Numbered from the stretch's first letter, positions 1 through 8,490 are shown. The stretch is DNA of 64,000 bases from Geobacter sp. SVR (GCF_016865365.1 NZ_AP024469.1:3936501-4000500), one strand, 5' to 3'. The notes: generated from the letters alone by a model not told the origin. Numbers and translations are program-made.

Positions 1-545
1 GCACTGGCCCCTGCCAGAACGCCACGCACCGTACCGCTGCTGTCGCGGATCGGCATGCCCATGGGGAGCAGTGGCACCTTCGAAAACCGCCCGACAACGG
101 GGCGGCCGATGGCAAACTCGCCGGTTACGGCTTTGCGGAAATAATCACGATCGGCAAGGGAGCCGGCAGTGGCCACTGTAACCGGGTAGCCGGCAAGGGG
201 AGTGCCGGCCGGATCCATGACGACCAGTCCCTGGGAAAAAAGGGGATGGAGCCGATACCGCTCGGCCAGCCACGACTGCATGCGGGCCGGATCGTTGAGA
301 TATTCCAGGGGAAGGGTTGCCGCCATGCGCTTCAGCAATTCGCGGCGTTCGGTGATGTTCCGGTCAACGTCCTGCGCCACATAGGTGGCCAGCGTCAGCA
401 ACTGCGACGAATTCATCCGGATGATGTCGTCGCGCAGGTACGTGCTCAGCAGCAGTGTCCAGCCGAGGGAGCCGGTGAACAGAATGAACAGGCCGAAAAC
501 GATTATTCGGGTGGTGACGCTGTGAAATTCAGGCCGAAGCCGCAT
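1..545 (-). CDS. dCACHE-type membrane sensor protein, N-terminal part (runs off left edge)
   Basis: Reading the minus strand from ATG at 545 gives an open frame to the window edge, 181 residues visible. A hydrophobic segment at about residues 13-33 is followed by an extracytoplasmic region with a helix rich in Gln/Asp (QDVDRNITERRELLKRMAA) and a PAS-like ligand-binding fold with DRDYFRKAVTGE and GRPVVGR, the pattern of double CACHE sensors. It closely resembles in layout the diguanylate cyclase at 30332-31921, which has [19 protein letters not shown] in the same place. The output domain (GGDEF, kinase or chemotaxis) lies outside the window and cannot be named. The ribosome binding site is weak. 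Confidence 0.8.
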   Translation of the reverse strand, partial: MRLRPEFHSVTTRIIVFGLFILFTGSLGWTLLLSTYLRDDIIRMNSSQLLTLATYVAQDVDRNITERRELLKRMAATLPLEYLNDPARMQSWLAERYRLHPLFSQGLVVMDPAGTPLAGYPVTVATAGSLADRDYFRKAVTGEFAIGRPVVGRFSKVPLLPMGMPIRDSSGTVRGVLAGAS

Positions 546-675
546 CTGATCGGAGTCTCATTTCTCGAGGTAGTGCAGACAAGTATGTCGGAGAGGCTCA
601 CGCTGTTTCCATCAGTGCCTTGATGAAGAGCGTGAAGACGGGAAGCGGAGTGGCCGATCTATCCTTCTGACGGAA

Positions 676-1578
676 TTACTGTTGCGGAAGGCGGAGATGC
701 ACGACCTGCCCTTTCCGGCCCAATTTTCCCAGCGGCGTACCCTGGAACGTGACGTTTATCCCGGCGGCATTCCCCACGTCGACCACAAAAAACTCCCGTG
801 CGGTACGGTTCAGTTTCTGTCCAGCCTTCAGGGTGATCTGGTAAGGGGGCTTGCGGTCTTCGGTGATGCTCAGCCAGGTATCTTCCGTTGCCTCGACGAG
901 CAGGGTAAGCGGGGCATTGCTGCCAGGGGCCGGCGGTGCCTCTTTTCGGATGTCTGTCGGCGGAGGGGCCTGGGTCGGCGGTGTCGGAGGGGTCGGTGAT
1001 GCCTGGGTTGACTGCGCCGGGGGAACAGGTGTCGGGGGGACACTGTTCACCGTCTGCGGGGGCTGTTCTTTCACGGCAGGCGCCGGTACGGGAGTGGCCT
1101 CCTTCTGAGCATCGACAGCGGCCTTGCGTTGGGCTGTCCCGGTGGGGTTCTGCTCATGCAGGAAGGCGTAGGCGATAATAGCGGCGGCAATAACCGCCGC
1201 AACAGGTATGGCGTAGACCAGAGACCGTCTGGAGGGTTTGTGGTCGGGAACGACCGGCACGGTGACCGGCTTGACCTCTTCCGGAACGGCCTGTTGCCGG
1301 TCCAGATAGCGCTGATAGCCGGCCTGGATGGGACCTGCATCGATGCCGATGGTTTCCGCATAGAGTGCTATGAACCGTTTTGCATAAAAAGGCGCCGGCA
1401 GAAGATCGAATTCGCCGTTCTCGATCGCCTGGAGAATGGCGGTGTTGATCCTCGTCTTGAGGAAGATGTCCTCGATCGTCAACCCCCGTGCTTCGCGGAG
1501 GGCTTTCAGATCGGATTGCCGTTCCCGGGTGGACCTGCTCTCTTCTTCGGTGACAGGTGTTTTGTTTTCTTCGCTCAT
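676..1578 (-). CDS. RodZ-like helix-turn-helix membrane protein
   Basis: 300 residues. An N-terminal Cro/C1-type HTH of the RodZ kind (about 21-80, with LREARGLTIEDIFLKTRIN) is followed by one membrane span (about 121-141), a Pro/Ala/Thr-rich linker (about 150-225) and a C-terminal beta domain of the DUF4115 type (about 228-300). This is the usual RodZ order: cytoplasmic HTH that binds MreB, one span, periplasmic tail, acting in rod shape. The start was placed at the ATG at 1578, which has AGGTCAAC upstream; a longer frame to 1644 would start inside a 20-bp tandem repeat and adds sequence not typical of the family. Family assignment is firm; the role in cell shape is inferred. Confidence 0.82.
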   Translation of the reverse strand: MSEENKTPVTEEESRSTRERQSDLKALREARGLTIEDIFLKTRINTAILQAIENGEFDLLPAPFYAKRFIALYAETIGIDAGPIQAGYQRYLDRQQAVPEEVKPVTVPVVPDHKPSRRSLVYAIPVAAVIAAAIIAYAFLHEQNPTGTAQRKAAVDAQKEATPVPAPAVKEQPPQTVNSVPPTPVPPAQSTQASPTPPTPPTQAPPPTDIRKEAPPAPGSNAPLTLLVEATEDTWLSITEDRKPPYQITLKAGQKLNRTAREFFVVDVGNAAGINVTFQGTPLGKLGRKGQVVHLRLPQQ

Positions 1579-1614
1579 GGTAGTTGACCTGAACTGCAGG
1601 TTGAGGATGGCTGC

Positions 1615-1654
1615 TCGAATACACAGCGATTCATTCGAATACACAGCGATTCAT
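1615..1654. repeat. perfect 20-bp tandem duplication upstream of the RodZ-like gene
   Basis: The unit TCGAATACACAGCGATTCAT occurs twice head to tail (1615-1634 and 1635-1654) in the 5' region of the RodZ-like gene. It may be a recent slip duplication or a paired regulatory site. Confidence 0.9.
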
Positions 1655-1737
1655 TATATATGCCGAAGCTCAATTATTCAATAACATAGCCAGGGTGGCT
1701 GTGCCGGACACGGGGGCCCCGGGTTTTCACCCTTGGT

Positions 1738-2334
1738 TCATCCTTCGAATGCCGTGACAAACAGCTCGTCGGCCACTTCGTCGATAACCTTTTGGGACTG
1801 CCCGACGGGGCCACTCTTGTTGACCCGTCCCATGACCACAATGTTCGAATCAGCCACCTGGATCAGGTAGAAGACGGCCGACACAACAGTTTTACCCTCC
1901 CGTGTTCCCATGTAGAGCAGATCTCCGGCAATCACATACTCCAGCCCCAGCTTGCTCGCGTGCTGCAGTACCTGTTTCGGCTTGAATGTTTTGTCCGACC
2001 TGACCACCACGAGTTTTCGGCCGAAACGCTCTTCCAGCCGCTGATGCAGCCTTTTGGAAAAGGCCTGCGGGTAACCCAGTTCGGTGCACGTGCGGTAGAA
2101 GATCGCCTTGGCGTCCTGTTCGTGATATTCGGGATTGAGCTTGTCCAGATAACTGCCGCCACAGGAGGTGAACGGGGTCAGGCCGATCCGGGCATCCTTG
2201 GACAGAGGTCCGATGTCGTTCAGACGATGCAGATCGTTCTTGTTGCGTACCGTGGTGGCGCAGCCGCATGCCAGCATTACCCCCACCAGCAGCCCGATCC
2301 AGCCGGTATATTTTCTGAGAAGTGCCGGGACCAT
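1738..2334 (-). CDS. putative outer-membrane lipoprotein of unknown function
   Basis: 198 residues with a lipoprotein signal peptide: basic start (LLRKY), hydrophobic stretch, then a VMLACGC lipobox (Cys23 or Cys25 lipidated). The mature part has SCGG and CTELGYPQAF segments and an alpha/beta pattern (LGLEYVIAGDLLYMGT, FYLIQVADSNIVVMGRV) similar to small lipoproteins that resemble penicillin-binding-protein activators, but no named family is clear. Its ATG follows directly after the stop codon of the DUF1992 gene, so the two are translationally linked. Confidence 0.7.
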   Translation of the reverse strand: MVPALLRKYTGWIGLLVGVMLACGCATTVRNKNDLHRLNDIGPLSKDARIGLTPFTSCGGSYLDKLNPEYHEQDAKAIFYRTCTELGYPQAFSKRLHQRLEERFGRKLVVVRSDKTFKPKQVLQHASKLGLEYVIAGDLLYMGTREGKTVVSAVFYLIQVADSNIVVMGRVNKSGPVGQSQKVIDEVADELFVTAFEG

Positions 2335-2715
2335 CTAGCCTTCCAATTTCTCGACGATCCTGTCGCGGTACTCGGGGAACTCATCCAGATCCAGCGGACG
2401 CTTGCGCATCATGTTGAGTTTCAACAGCTTGAAATCAAGCTGCCGCCGCAGGGTCCGGCGCTGTTCGTCGTCCTCCAGTTGCCCCAGCATCTCCCGCAGC
2501 GAGACGATCTCCTTGCGCAGCTCCACCTCAGGCGGCACGAATCCGGCGTTTTTGAGAATCTTGTAGGCCATGCGCAATTCGGCCGGCACCCCGGACAGGT
2601 CCTCGTCCATGGCCAGCGGCTTGCCCGCGCCGGCCAGGTTGTCCAGTTCGCCCCGCTCCATTGCCTCTCGAATTTTGCGTTCCGCAATGGTTGCTAAAAT
2701 ATCCATGAGCATCAT
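2335..2715 (-). CDS. DUF1992 (DnaJC28-type conserved domain) protein
   Basis: 126 residues. The block LATIAERKIREAMERGELDNL and GAGKPLAMDEDLSGVPAELR is the hallmark of the DUF1992 family, the domain also found in eukaryotic DNAJC28; the second half is a charged coiled helix ending in DEFPEYRDRIVEKLEG. No catalytic function is established for bacterial members. Several starts are possible (ATG at 2715, 2712 or 2706) and no strong Shine-Dalgarno sequence decides between them. The stop codon abuts the start of the downstream lipoprotein gene. Confidence 0.75.
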   Translation of the reverse strand: MMLMDILATIAERKIREAMERGELDNLAGAGKPLAMDEDLSGVPAELRMAYKILKNAGFVPPEVELRKEIVSLREMLGQLEDDEQRRTLRRQLDFKLLKLNMMRKRPLDLDEFPEYRDRIVEKLEG

Positions 2716-2758
2716 TGTGACCCAGTTCGTCGGAAAATTTCAAGCGCGGAAACGGAAA

Positions 2759-2782
2759 GGGCGGCCGGCGACCGCCCGGTGA
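2759..2782 (-). terminator. hairpin downstream of the diiron MBL-fold gene
   Basis: GGGCGG/CCGCCC inverted repeat at 2759-2777 followed on the minus strand by CTTTCC; placed to end the transcript of the gene at 2819-3553. Confidence 0.5.
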
Positions 2783-2818
2783 AGCAGGTCTTTCGCGACT
2801 CCCGCCCTGCCCCCCCTT

Positions 2819-3553
2819 TCAATCTCTTCCGCTACCCAGCGTTGCGGCATACATCGCCGCCAATTCCTCCAACGCCCGGGCGCCGTTGCCGCGAAACGAG
2901 GAACCGTGCATGACGGCCAGGGTCTGCGGCCCGAGCCCGGCCAGCATCTTCAGGGTGGCATTGGTCCACGAGGCATAGGGATAGGCATGGTTAAGGGGAC
3001 CGGCCTCGTAGTTCAGAAGCGCCTGCTGGGCCGGCCCGACGATATCGTCGTCTGTCATGGAAGGCAGGTCGCCGTTCTGGAGGAACAGGTCCGAGCAGAA
3101 CAGGACGGCACCGGTCTCCTCGAACAGGAGCGAGGCATCCCAGGCATGGGGGACCTGGGGAGTCTCCAGGAACCGGAAACGGCGCCGGCCCGTGGCGAGC
3201 ATCTCGCCATCAGCCATGACATGGGCCCGGCCGCCGATGTAGTCGTTGATGTTCACTAAAGCCCCTATGGTACCGCAGAGCGGCTGCGCTCCGGGAGCCG
3301 CATCCAGCCATTCGTTCAGGCTGCCGCACTCGTCGGCCTCGAAATGACTGAACCCGATCCAGCGCAAGCGGGATGGGTCCATTACCTGTGCTACGGCAGC
3401 GTGAACCTGCGGGAACATGCCGCGCATGCCGGTGTGAAAAAGGAGCGGTTCGTCGTCCAAGGCCAGGAACTGGTTGAACTGGAGTTCGATCTTGGCAATG
3501 TAGGTGGACAGACGGTAGAGATCTGGGGCGATTTCGTCGATGCGGGTTTCCAT
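2819..3553 (-). CDS. flavodiiron-type metallo-beta-lactamase fold protein without flavodoxin domain
   Basis: 244 residues. The fold and ligand pattern match the oxygen/NO reductase domain of flavodiiron proteins: HFEADE (His70, Glu72, Asp74), VPHAWD (His136), FCSDLF (Asp155) and VMHGSS (His216). The residue that is His in the usual HxExDH is Glu75 here, and there is no C-terminal flavodoxin, so electron delivery must differ from canonical enzymes. Members are cytoplasmic and relate to oxygen or NO detoxification or to signalling, but this one could also be a non-redox relative. The gene is alone, convergent with nothing and divergent from azlC. Confidence 0.72.
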   Translation of the reverse strand: METRIDEIAPDLYRLSTYIAKIELQFNQFLALDDEPLLFHTGMRGMFPQVHAAVAQVMDPSRLRWIGFSHFEADECGSLNEWLDAAPGAQPLCGTIGALVNINDYIGGRAHVMADGEMLATGRRRFRFLETPQVPHAWDASLLFEETGAVLFCSDLFLQNGDLPSMTDDDIVGPAQQALLNYEAGPLNHAYPYASWTNATLKMLAGLGPQTLAVMHGSSFRGNGARALEELAAMYAATLGSGRD

Positions 3554-3733
3554 GGCAGACCTCCGCGCGATTGGCAGTCTTGACTACAAGTCTAACCGGC
3601 ATGTGCGGGAGGGCAAATGCGAGAGCCGTTCTTTCTCGGGGCCAGCGATGCGACTGATCTTTTGACCGGACGGATAATCTGGGGTATTTTCTTTTTCCCG
3701 TTGTGCATATTCCCGGGAACAGGGAGAAACCAC

Positions 3734-4420
3734 GTGAAGTCCGATTTCATCAGAGGTGCCAGGGCCAATGTGCCGATAGCCGCCAGTGTGCTGGCCTACG
3801 GCAGCGTACTGGGGGTGCTGGCGGCCCAGAAAGGGCTGAACTGGCTGGAAATGCTCTTCATGAACACTGCCATTTTTGCCGGCTCGGCCCAGTTCGTCAT
3901 GGTCGACATGTGGTCAGGCCGGCTGCCGGTCGTTGAGATGGCGTGTGCCGTACTGATCATCAACCTGCGCTATCTGCTGATAGGTGCCTCCCTGGCACCG
4001 CTGTTCGCCGGCCGCAGCCTGTTCTGCAAGGCCCTTTTGATGCACCTGGTGGCAGACGAGAACTGGGCCATGACCATGGCCGAGCGCCGTCGTGGCACCG
4101 CCTCGATCTGGTTTCTGTTGGGCGGAGGCATCGTGATTTTTCTGTTCTGGAGCAGCGGCACCCTGGCCGGCCTGCTGGGGGGCGGCTTGATCGCCCATCC
4201 GGAAAAATATGCGCTCGACTTCGCCTTCACTGCCGTGTTCACCTCCCTTGCGGTCGGTCTGTGGCACGGCAAAAAAGATGCGGTCCCCTGGCTGGTGGCG
4301 GGGGTGCTGGCTCTGTTGGCACATCGTTATCTGCCGGGCAAATGGTACATCGTCATCGGCGGGCTGGGGGGTGCACTGGCAGCGATGCTCGGGCCGCTGG
4401 AAACCGATGGGGGGGGCTGA
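3734..4420 (+). CDS. azlC: AzlC family branched-chain amino acid exporter, large subunit
   Basis: 228 residues, strongly hydrophobic, with the AzlC signature (FNTAIFAGSAQF-like segment, here MNTAIFAGSAQFVMVDMW) near the N-terminus and IINLRYLLIGASLAP in the middle. Together with AzlD it forms an inner-membrane exporter for branched-chain or other amino acids. A GTG at 3734 was chosen because AGGGAG lies 8 bases upstream and because the protein then starts like other AzlC proteins; the open frame extends to 3617 but that part is not family-like. The stop is 2 bases before the azlD start. Confidence 0.85.
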   Translation: MKSDFIRGARANVPIAASVLAYGSVLGVLAAQKGLNWLEMLFMNTAIFAGSAQFVMVDMWSGRLPVVEMACAVLIINLRYLLIGASLAPLFAGRSLFCKALLMHLVADENWAMTMAERRRGTASIWFLLGGGIVIFLFWSSGTLAGLLGGGLIAHPEKYALDFAFTAVFTSLAVGLWHGKKDAVPWLVAGVLALLAHRYLPGKWYIVIGGLGGALAAMLGPLETDGGG

Positions 4421-4422
4421 AC

Positions 4423-4731
4423 ATGCTTCCGGCAATTGATTCGCAGGTTCTGGCTGCGGTGGGACTGGCTGCGCTGGCAACCTATGCGTTGCGGCTGGGG
4501 GGGCTGCTGCTGGCCTCGCGCTTCCCCCGCACCGGGCGGTTCCGTCAGGGGATGGATGCGCTTCCGGGGGCCATGCTGTTCGCGTTGGTGCTGCCCTCAA
4601 TGGTGTCGGAAGGTATGTGGGGAATTGTGGCCGGGGTAGTAACGGCGGTGGTCATGCTGCGCACCCGCAATTCGCTGCTGGCCATGCTGGCGGGAATGCT
4701 GGTGATCTTCGTGTCGCGGAACATGGGCTGA
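4423..4731 (+). CDS. azlD: AzlD family small membrane subunit
   Basis: 102 residues with three to four hydrophobic segments and the AzlD pattern TYALRLGGLLLASRFP near the N-terminus followed by LPGAMLFALVLPSM. It is the small partner of AzlC; the ATG lies 2 bases after the azlC stop, which implies co-translation. A terminator follows at 4793. Confidence 0.85.
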   Translation: MLPAIDSQVLAAVGLAALATYALRLGGLLLASRFPRTGRFRQGMDALPGAMLFALVLPSMVSEGMWGIVAGVVTAVVMLRTRNSLLAMLAGMLVIFVSRNMG

Positions 4732-4792
4732 CCTGTTTTTCAAGCCGCTGCTCTCTGCTTCCCGGAAAATCGGAAAGAGCAGACGTGAAAAT

Positions 4793-4824
4793 GGCCGGAA
4801 CGCTCATGCTAACCGGCCTTTTTT
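4793..4824 (+). terminator. intrinsic terminator after azlCD
   Basis: GGCCGG stem, 14-base loop, CCGGCC, then six T. A wider pairing CTGCTCT/AGAGCAG lies just upstream (about 4748-4782). Confidence 0.75.
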
Positions 4825-4862
4825 CTTCGGTGGTGGCTCGACCGAAGCTATTTCACAATCCA

Positions 4863-5048
4863 CTAAAAATCGCCGAGGTGCAGATACTTGTCACCGTACT
4901 GTTCCCAGTCCTCGGGATCTTCAGTGCTTGTCATGACAACTTCTATCCGGTCGCGTTCCACCGGTTTCATATCGCCGTAAAAAACGTTCAGATCCCCATA
5001 CTCGTCAATTGCCGCCAGAATTCTCGCCGCCAATTCAGATGCTTTCAT
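4863..5048 (-). CDS. small acidic hypothetical protein
   Basis: 61 residues from the ATG at 5048 (AAAGGCAGCGG upstream). The sequence is acidic, with an N-terminal helix (SELAARILAAIDEYGD), then VFYGDMKPVERDRIEVV and a C-terminal DPEDWEQYGDKYLHLGDF. It has the look of a compact folded small protein rather than noise, but no family is recognised. The reading frame is open to 5339; that upstream part has unlike composition (many Cys and Arg) and is not taken as coding. Confidence 0.5.
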   Translation of the reverse strand: MKASELAARILAAIDEYGDLNVFYGDMKPVERDRIEVVMTSTEDPEDWEQYGDKYLHLGDF

Positions 5049-5445
5049 GTCCGCTGCCTTTTTCATATTTTTATGAGAAGATGACAATCCGGTTTTCAGG
5101 GACATCTCCTGGATGAATGATACTGGATAAAATGGCAGAATCCAGGAGAAATATCGGTGTTCGTAATCACTCAAAATATGATTCGAAATTAACTCCTCAA
5201 AGGCGGAATTCGTCCGGCCGCCTTTGGCTCGGGTGCCGCAGCATGTGACGCGACACATGAAGTGCCGGCCGCAGGCACGACGGCTGATCGGCACCCGTTT
5301 CAAAGCCACGCGGACCGCTCCATAACCCCTTACTTTCAAACAGATGTTGCGCTGCGCTGACCGAAAATGCTACAAGGGATATTCATCTTTTCACGCCGCC
5401 CGAAGGGATTGGGGCAAGCGATATCACATTCATGGGGTTGAAAGC
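5049..5445. other. non-coding interval of about 400 bases
   Basis: No gene is supported here. It holds a GGCGG/CCGCC hairpin followed by TTT at about 5197-5225 and presumably the promoters of the two divergent flanking genes; no tRNA-like T-loop or known RNA motif was seen. Confidence 0.5.
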
Positions 5446-6765
5446 ATGACAATGAAACACTTTGGTCCGACCAAACTGGAGGCAACGCTCATCCCGCAGA
5501 TAGCGCGGCAGTGGGGAACACCGGTCTATCTGCATGATCAGGAATACATCGAAAACAGCTGTGAGCAGCTGCTGGGCATGCCGAATGCGTACGGTCTGCA
5601 TGTGCGCTACGCCATGAAGGCAAACTCGGACCGCACCGTGCTGCGTGTCGTTACCAACAAGGGGCTGGACCTGGATTGCTCCTCCATGGATGAAGCGGCC
5701 CGTGCCCATGCGGCCGGGGTTCCCTACAGCCGGATGATGCTGACCACCCAGGAGGTGCCTTCCGGTGAGGAGCGCGCAGAGCTGGAAGAGATGATCCGGG
5801 CCGGGCTGAAGTATAATGTCTGCTCCATGACGCAGTTTCAGCTGATCGCCGACTTCGCCACAAGCAACAAGATCGACCTGTCCATCAGGGTCCATCCGGG
5901 AGCAGCCGGCGGCGGCGAAAGCACCACCCGCGATACCGGCAGCGAATATTCCTGCTTCGGCGTGCACCTGAACGATGTCCCCACGGTGAAGGCCCGGGCT
6001 GACGAACTGGGGCTACGCTTTACCCAGGTACATGTCCATATCGGTTCCGGAGGGGACCCGGAAAAATGGCGCGAGAACATCGACCGCGAACTGGGCTTTG
6101 TGCGCGACTATTTCCCGGATGCCACTACCGTGAGCTTCGGCGGCGGTCTCAAGGTAGCAAGGATGCCGGGCGAGAAACAGGCCGACATCGCGTCGCTGGG
6201 CGCCTATGCCATGCAGCGCATCCAGGAATTCAAGGCGGCCACCGGACGCGAACTGCAGATGGAGATCGAGCCGGGCACCTTTGTGGTGGCCAACTCGGGC
6301 CATATTGTCACCAGGATCATCGACAAGAAACTGACCAACGAGATGAACTTCCTGATCGTCGATGGCGGCATGGAGCTCTTGACCCGCCCGCTGCTGTACG
6401 GTTCCGAGCATCCCATCGCCATCGTACGCCAGGACGGCACGCTGCTCTCCAGCGAGTATGACCAGACGCCGGCTGAAGGACTGAAGCCGTTCGGGATCGT
6501 GGGGCGCTGCTGCGAAAGCGGCGACTCGGTGCGTCTCGACAAAGAGGGCAACATCGTGCCGCTGCTGATCGCCGAGCCGGAAATCGGCGACTATGTCGTC
6601 ATCGGCGGCACAGGTGCCTATTCCGAGAGCATGTCGCCGGAAAACTACAACTCGCACCGCAAGCCGGGAGCGGTCATGAAGACCCGCAGTGGCGAGCTGG
6701 TGCAGATCAGGAAGAAGCAGGTGCGCGAGCAGCTGACACAGAACGAGCTGGATGTGAAACTGTAA
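5446..6765 (+). CDS. diaminopimelate-decarboxylase-family PLP enzyme
   Basis: 439 residues, fold-type III PLP decarboxylase. Lys58 in VRYAMKANSD is the Schiff-base lysine; HIGSGG (198-203) and MEIEPGTF (273-279) form the phosphate cup; RCCESGD (354-360) and AYSESM with YNSHRKP (391-407) are the active-site Cys/Glu and Tyr parts typical of diaminopimelate decarboxylase. The CES(G)D motif favours meso-diaminopimelate, giving lysine, over ornithine or arginine decarboxylases. No lysA is next to dapA in this window, so this may be the lysine decarboxylation step, placed 23 kb away from the other genes. Start at ATG 5446 (GGGG upstream); ATG 5452 is possible. A mobile repeat begins 2 bases after the stop. 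Confidence 0.78.
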   Translation: MTMKHFGPTKLEATLIPQIARQWGTPVYLHDQEYIENSCEQLLGMPNAYGLHVRYAMKANSDRTVLRVVTNKGLDLDCSSMDEAARAHAAGVPYSRMMLTTQEVPSGEERAELEEMIRAGLKYNVCSMTQFQLIADFATSNKIDLSIRVHPGAAGGGESTTRDTGSEYSCFGVHLNDVPTVKARADELGLRFTQVHVHIGSGGDPEKWRENIDRELGFVRDYFPDATTVSFGGGLKVARMPGEKQADIASLGAYAMQRIQEFKAATGRELQMEIEPGTFVVANSGHIVTRIIDKKLTNEMNFLIVDGGMELLTRPLLYGSEHPIAIVRQDGTLLSSEYDQTPAEGLKPFGIVGRCCESGDSVRLDKEGNIVPLLIAEPEIGDYVVIGGTGAYSESMSPENYNSHRKPGAVMKTRSGELVQIRKKQVREQLTQNELDVKL

Positions 6766-6766
6766 T

Positions 6767-6910
6767 CAGCAGGTTGTTGAAAAACAGCCATCTCGTCGTC
6801 GTCCTCAAAAGCCCCATTGTGCGGCGTAGCGCTGTTTATGCCCCTGGGTACTACGCCTCCGCAGGGCTTTCTGCGGGTACGACGATCTGACTATTTTTGA
6901 ACAACCTGAG
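6767..6910 (-). mobile_element. MITE-like inverted-repeat element, copy 1 (truncated)
   Basis: Same element as at 13979-14144 but in reverse orientation: AGCAGGTTGTTGAAAAACAG at the left, the shared core with CCCCATTGTGCGGCGTAGCG, and ATTTTTGAACAACCTGAG at the right. The outer part of the right terminal repeat is missing and the left CTAG is changed to TCAG. Confidence 0.88.
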
Positions 6911-6942
6911 TGCTATAAGATACTCAGAAGAATCGTCAGCCA

Positions 6943-6987
6943 TAAAAAGAGGCCGAGGGGATGATGTGCCCCTTGGCCTCTTTTTAT
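6943..6987. terminator. strong bidirectional terminator
   Basis: AAAAAGAGGCCGAGGGG pairs with CCCCTTGGCCTCTTTTT across an 8-base loop, with a T tract on either strand. It separates the decarboxylase from the Hsp70-like gene. Confidence 0.85.
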
Positions 6988-7101
6988 GGAAGCCATGATG
7001 CTTTATGTAAGCAATCCCTTTCTAATCTCTGAATCTGTTTCAGCCCCCGACCGGCTCAAAAACCACGATATAACTAGTAAAAAGGAATGAGGAATTTGCA
7101 C

Positions 7102-8373
7102 GTGCAGATAGTATTCGGTATTGATTTTGGCACCACCAATTCGGCTCTTTCAGTATTCAGAAACGGTACGGTTGAGATGCTTACCGTTGACGGCAGTGAC
7201 CGTGCCGGGGAACTGATGCGTTCCGTACTCTTTTTCAACGAGGATAACGAGATCTTTGCCGGGCAGGAGGCCATTCGCCAGTATGTAAGCGACGGGGCGG
7301 ACGGACGGTTCATGCAGTCCATCAAAACATTCCTGCCGAACACCAGTTTCGACAGCACCGAGATTTTCGGCAAGCGCTATGGCATTGACGATCTGGTGGC
7401 AATCATCCTCAGGAAGATCAAGGCACGGGGAGAGGAACATGTGGGATGCCCAGTGGACAGTGTTGTCCTGGGGCGGCCGGTGGTCTTTTCGACAGATCCC
7501 GACAAGGACGCAGTTGCTGAACAGCGCTTGGAAAAGGCTGCCCGCAAGGCCGGTTTCAAGAATATCTGGTTCCAGTATGAACCGGTGGCGGCGGCGATGG
7601 CGTATGAAGATTCATTGGAGGCCGGACAGGAGCGGATCGTCTTCATCGGTGATTTCGGCGGCGGTACCTCCGACTTCTCGGTGATCCGCGTCAAAGGCGG
7701 TGATTTTTCCCGCTCCAACCGGCGCAGTGACGTGCTCTCACTGGGCGGCGTCTATGTGGCGGGGGACAAGTTCGATTCGCAGGTCATGTGGGACAAGGTA
7801 GCCTGCCATTTCGGGCGTCATGCCCGCTATAAAGCCATGGGCAAGGATGAGTGGGTCAATGTCCCCAGGAGCATCATTTACACCCTCTGCCAGTGGCATC
7901 GCATCCCGATGTTGCGGGCACGCAAGACCCGTGAACATATCCGGCTGATCAAGGAAACGACCGATAGCCGCCAGGCCATCGAGAATCTGGAGAACATCAT
8001 CTCCGACAATTATGGTTTTTTCCTGTTTCAGGCTATTGAAAAAGCCAAGTGTGAACTGTCCGAACGGGATCATTCCCTGATCAGTTTTGTGGAGCGGGAT
8101 CTGCGCGTCAGCGAGCGGATCGGCAAGGTAGAGTTTGAGACGCTCAACGCGGATAATTTCCAGCAGATAGCCGACTGCATCGATGACGTCATCACGCGGT
8201 CCGGCTTGCTTCCGACACAGATCGATACGGTTTTCCTGACCGGAGGAACCTCACGGATCCCGCATATCCGGATGCTGTTTGCCGAACGGTTCGGCCAGGA
8301 CAAGCTGGAAAACCGGGACGCCTTTACCAGCGTCGCCCATGGCCTGGGATCGAGCGTGCCGCTGTTTGTCTGA
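7102..8373 (+). CDS. Hsp70-like ATPase (YegD type) without substrate-binding domain
   Basis: 423 residues of actin/Hsp70 nucleotide-binding fold only: phosphate-1 loop FGIDFGTTNSA at the start, GDFGGGTSDFSV (phosphate-2) near the middle and FLTGGTSRIP (adenosine motif) near residue 380. The roughly 200-residue peptide-binding domain and lid of DnaK are absent, as in E. coli YegD, whose role is unclear. GTG at 7102 was chosen because TGAGGA sits 8 bases upstream and the protein then begins like YegD; ATG at 7087 has no spacing to its Shine-Dalgarno. The gene stands alone between terminators, with no DnaJ or GrpE nearby. Confidence 0.82.
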   Translation: MQIVFGIDFGTTNSALSVFRNGTVEMLTVDGSDRAGELMRSVLFFNEDNEIFAGQEAIRQYVSDGADGRFMQSIKTFLPNTSFDSTEIFGKRYGIDDLVAIILRKIKARGEEHVGCPVDSVVLGRPVVFSTDPDKDAVAEQRLEKAARKAGFKNIWFQYEPVAAAMAYEDSLEAGQERIVFIGDFGGGTSDFSVIRVKGGDFSRSNRRSDVLSLGGVYVAGDKFDSQVMWDKVACHFGRHARYKAMGKDEWVNVPRSIIYTLCQWHRIPMLRARKTREHIRLIKETTDSRQAIENLENIISDNYGFFLFQAIEKAKCELSERDHSLISFVERDLRVSERIGKVEFETLNADNFQQIADCIDDVITRSGLLPTQIDTVFLTGGTSRIPHIRMLFAERFGQDKLENRDAFTSVAHGLGSSVPLFV

Positions 8374-8469
8374 CGGGTGCTGGGTTTGAGATAGATTTGC
8401 TGGTACAAGATGAGGTGCTGCCGGTGGGCTTGTCATGACTGTCCTAATTTTTAGCTTTAAAACTGCAAA

Positions 8470-8490
8470 GGCGGCCGATTGGCCGCCTGA
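8470..8490 (+). terminator. GGCGGCC-type hairpin after the Hsp70-like gene
   Basis: GGCGGCC-GATT-GGCCGCC perfect hairpin, lying between two convergent genes. Near-identical hairpins recur at 15184 and 26096, so this is a preferred terminator form in this genome. Confidence 0.6.

Noticed and set aside
1792-2697. 301-residue plus-strand frame
   Set aside because: It is the opposite-strand shadow of the lipoprotein and DUF1992 genes, whose protein sequences are family-like.
4863-5339. 158-residue form of the small acidic protein
   Set aside because: The first 97 residues have shadow-like composition and no ribosome site; only the last 61 look coding.
5049-5445. possible tRNA in the interval before the decarboxylase
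   Set aside because: No T-loop GTTCRA and no acceptor-stem pairing at proper spacing.
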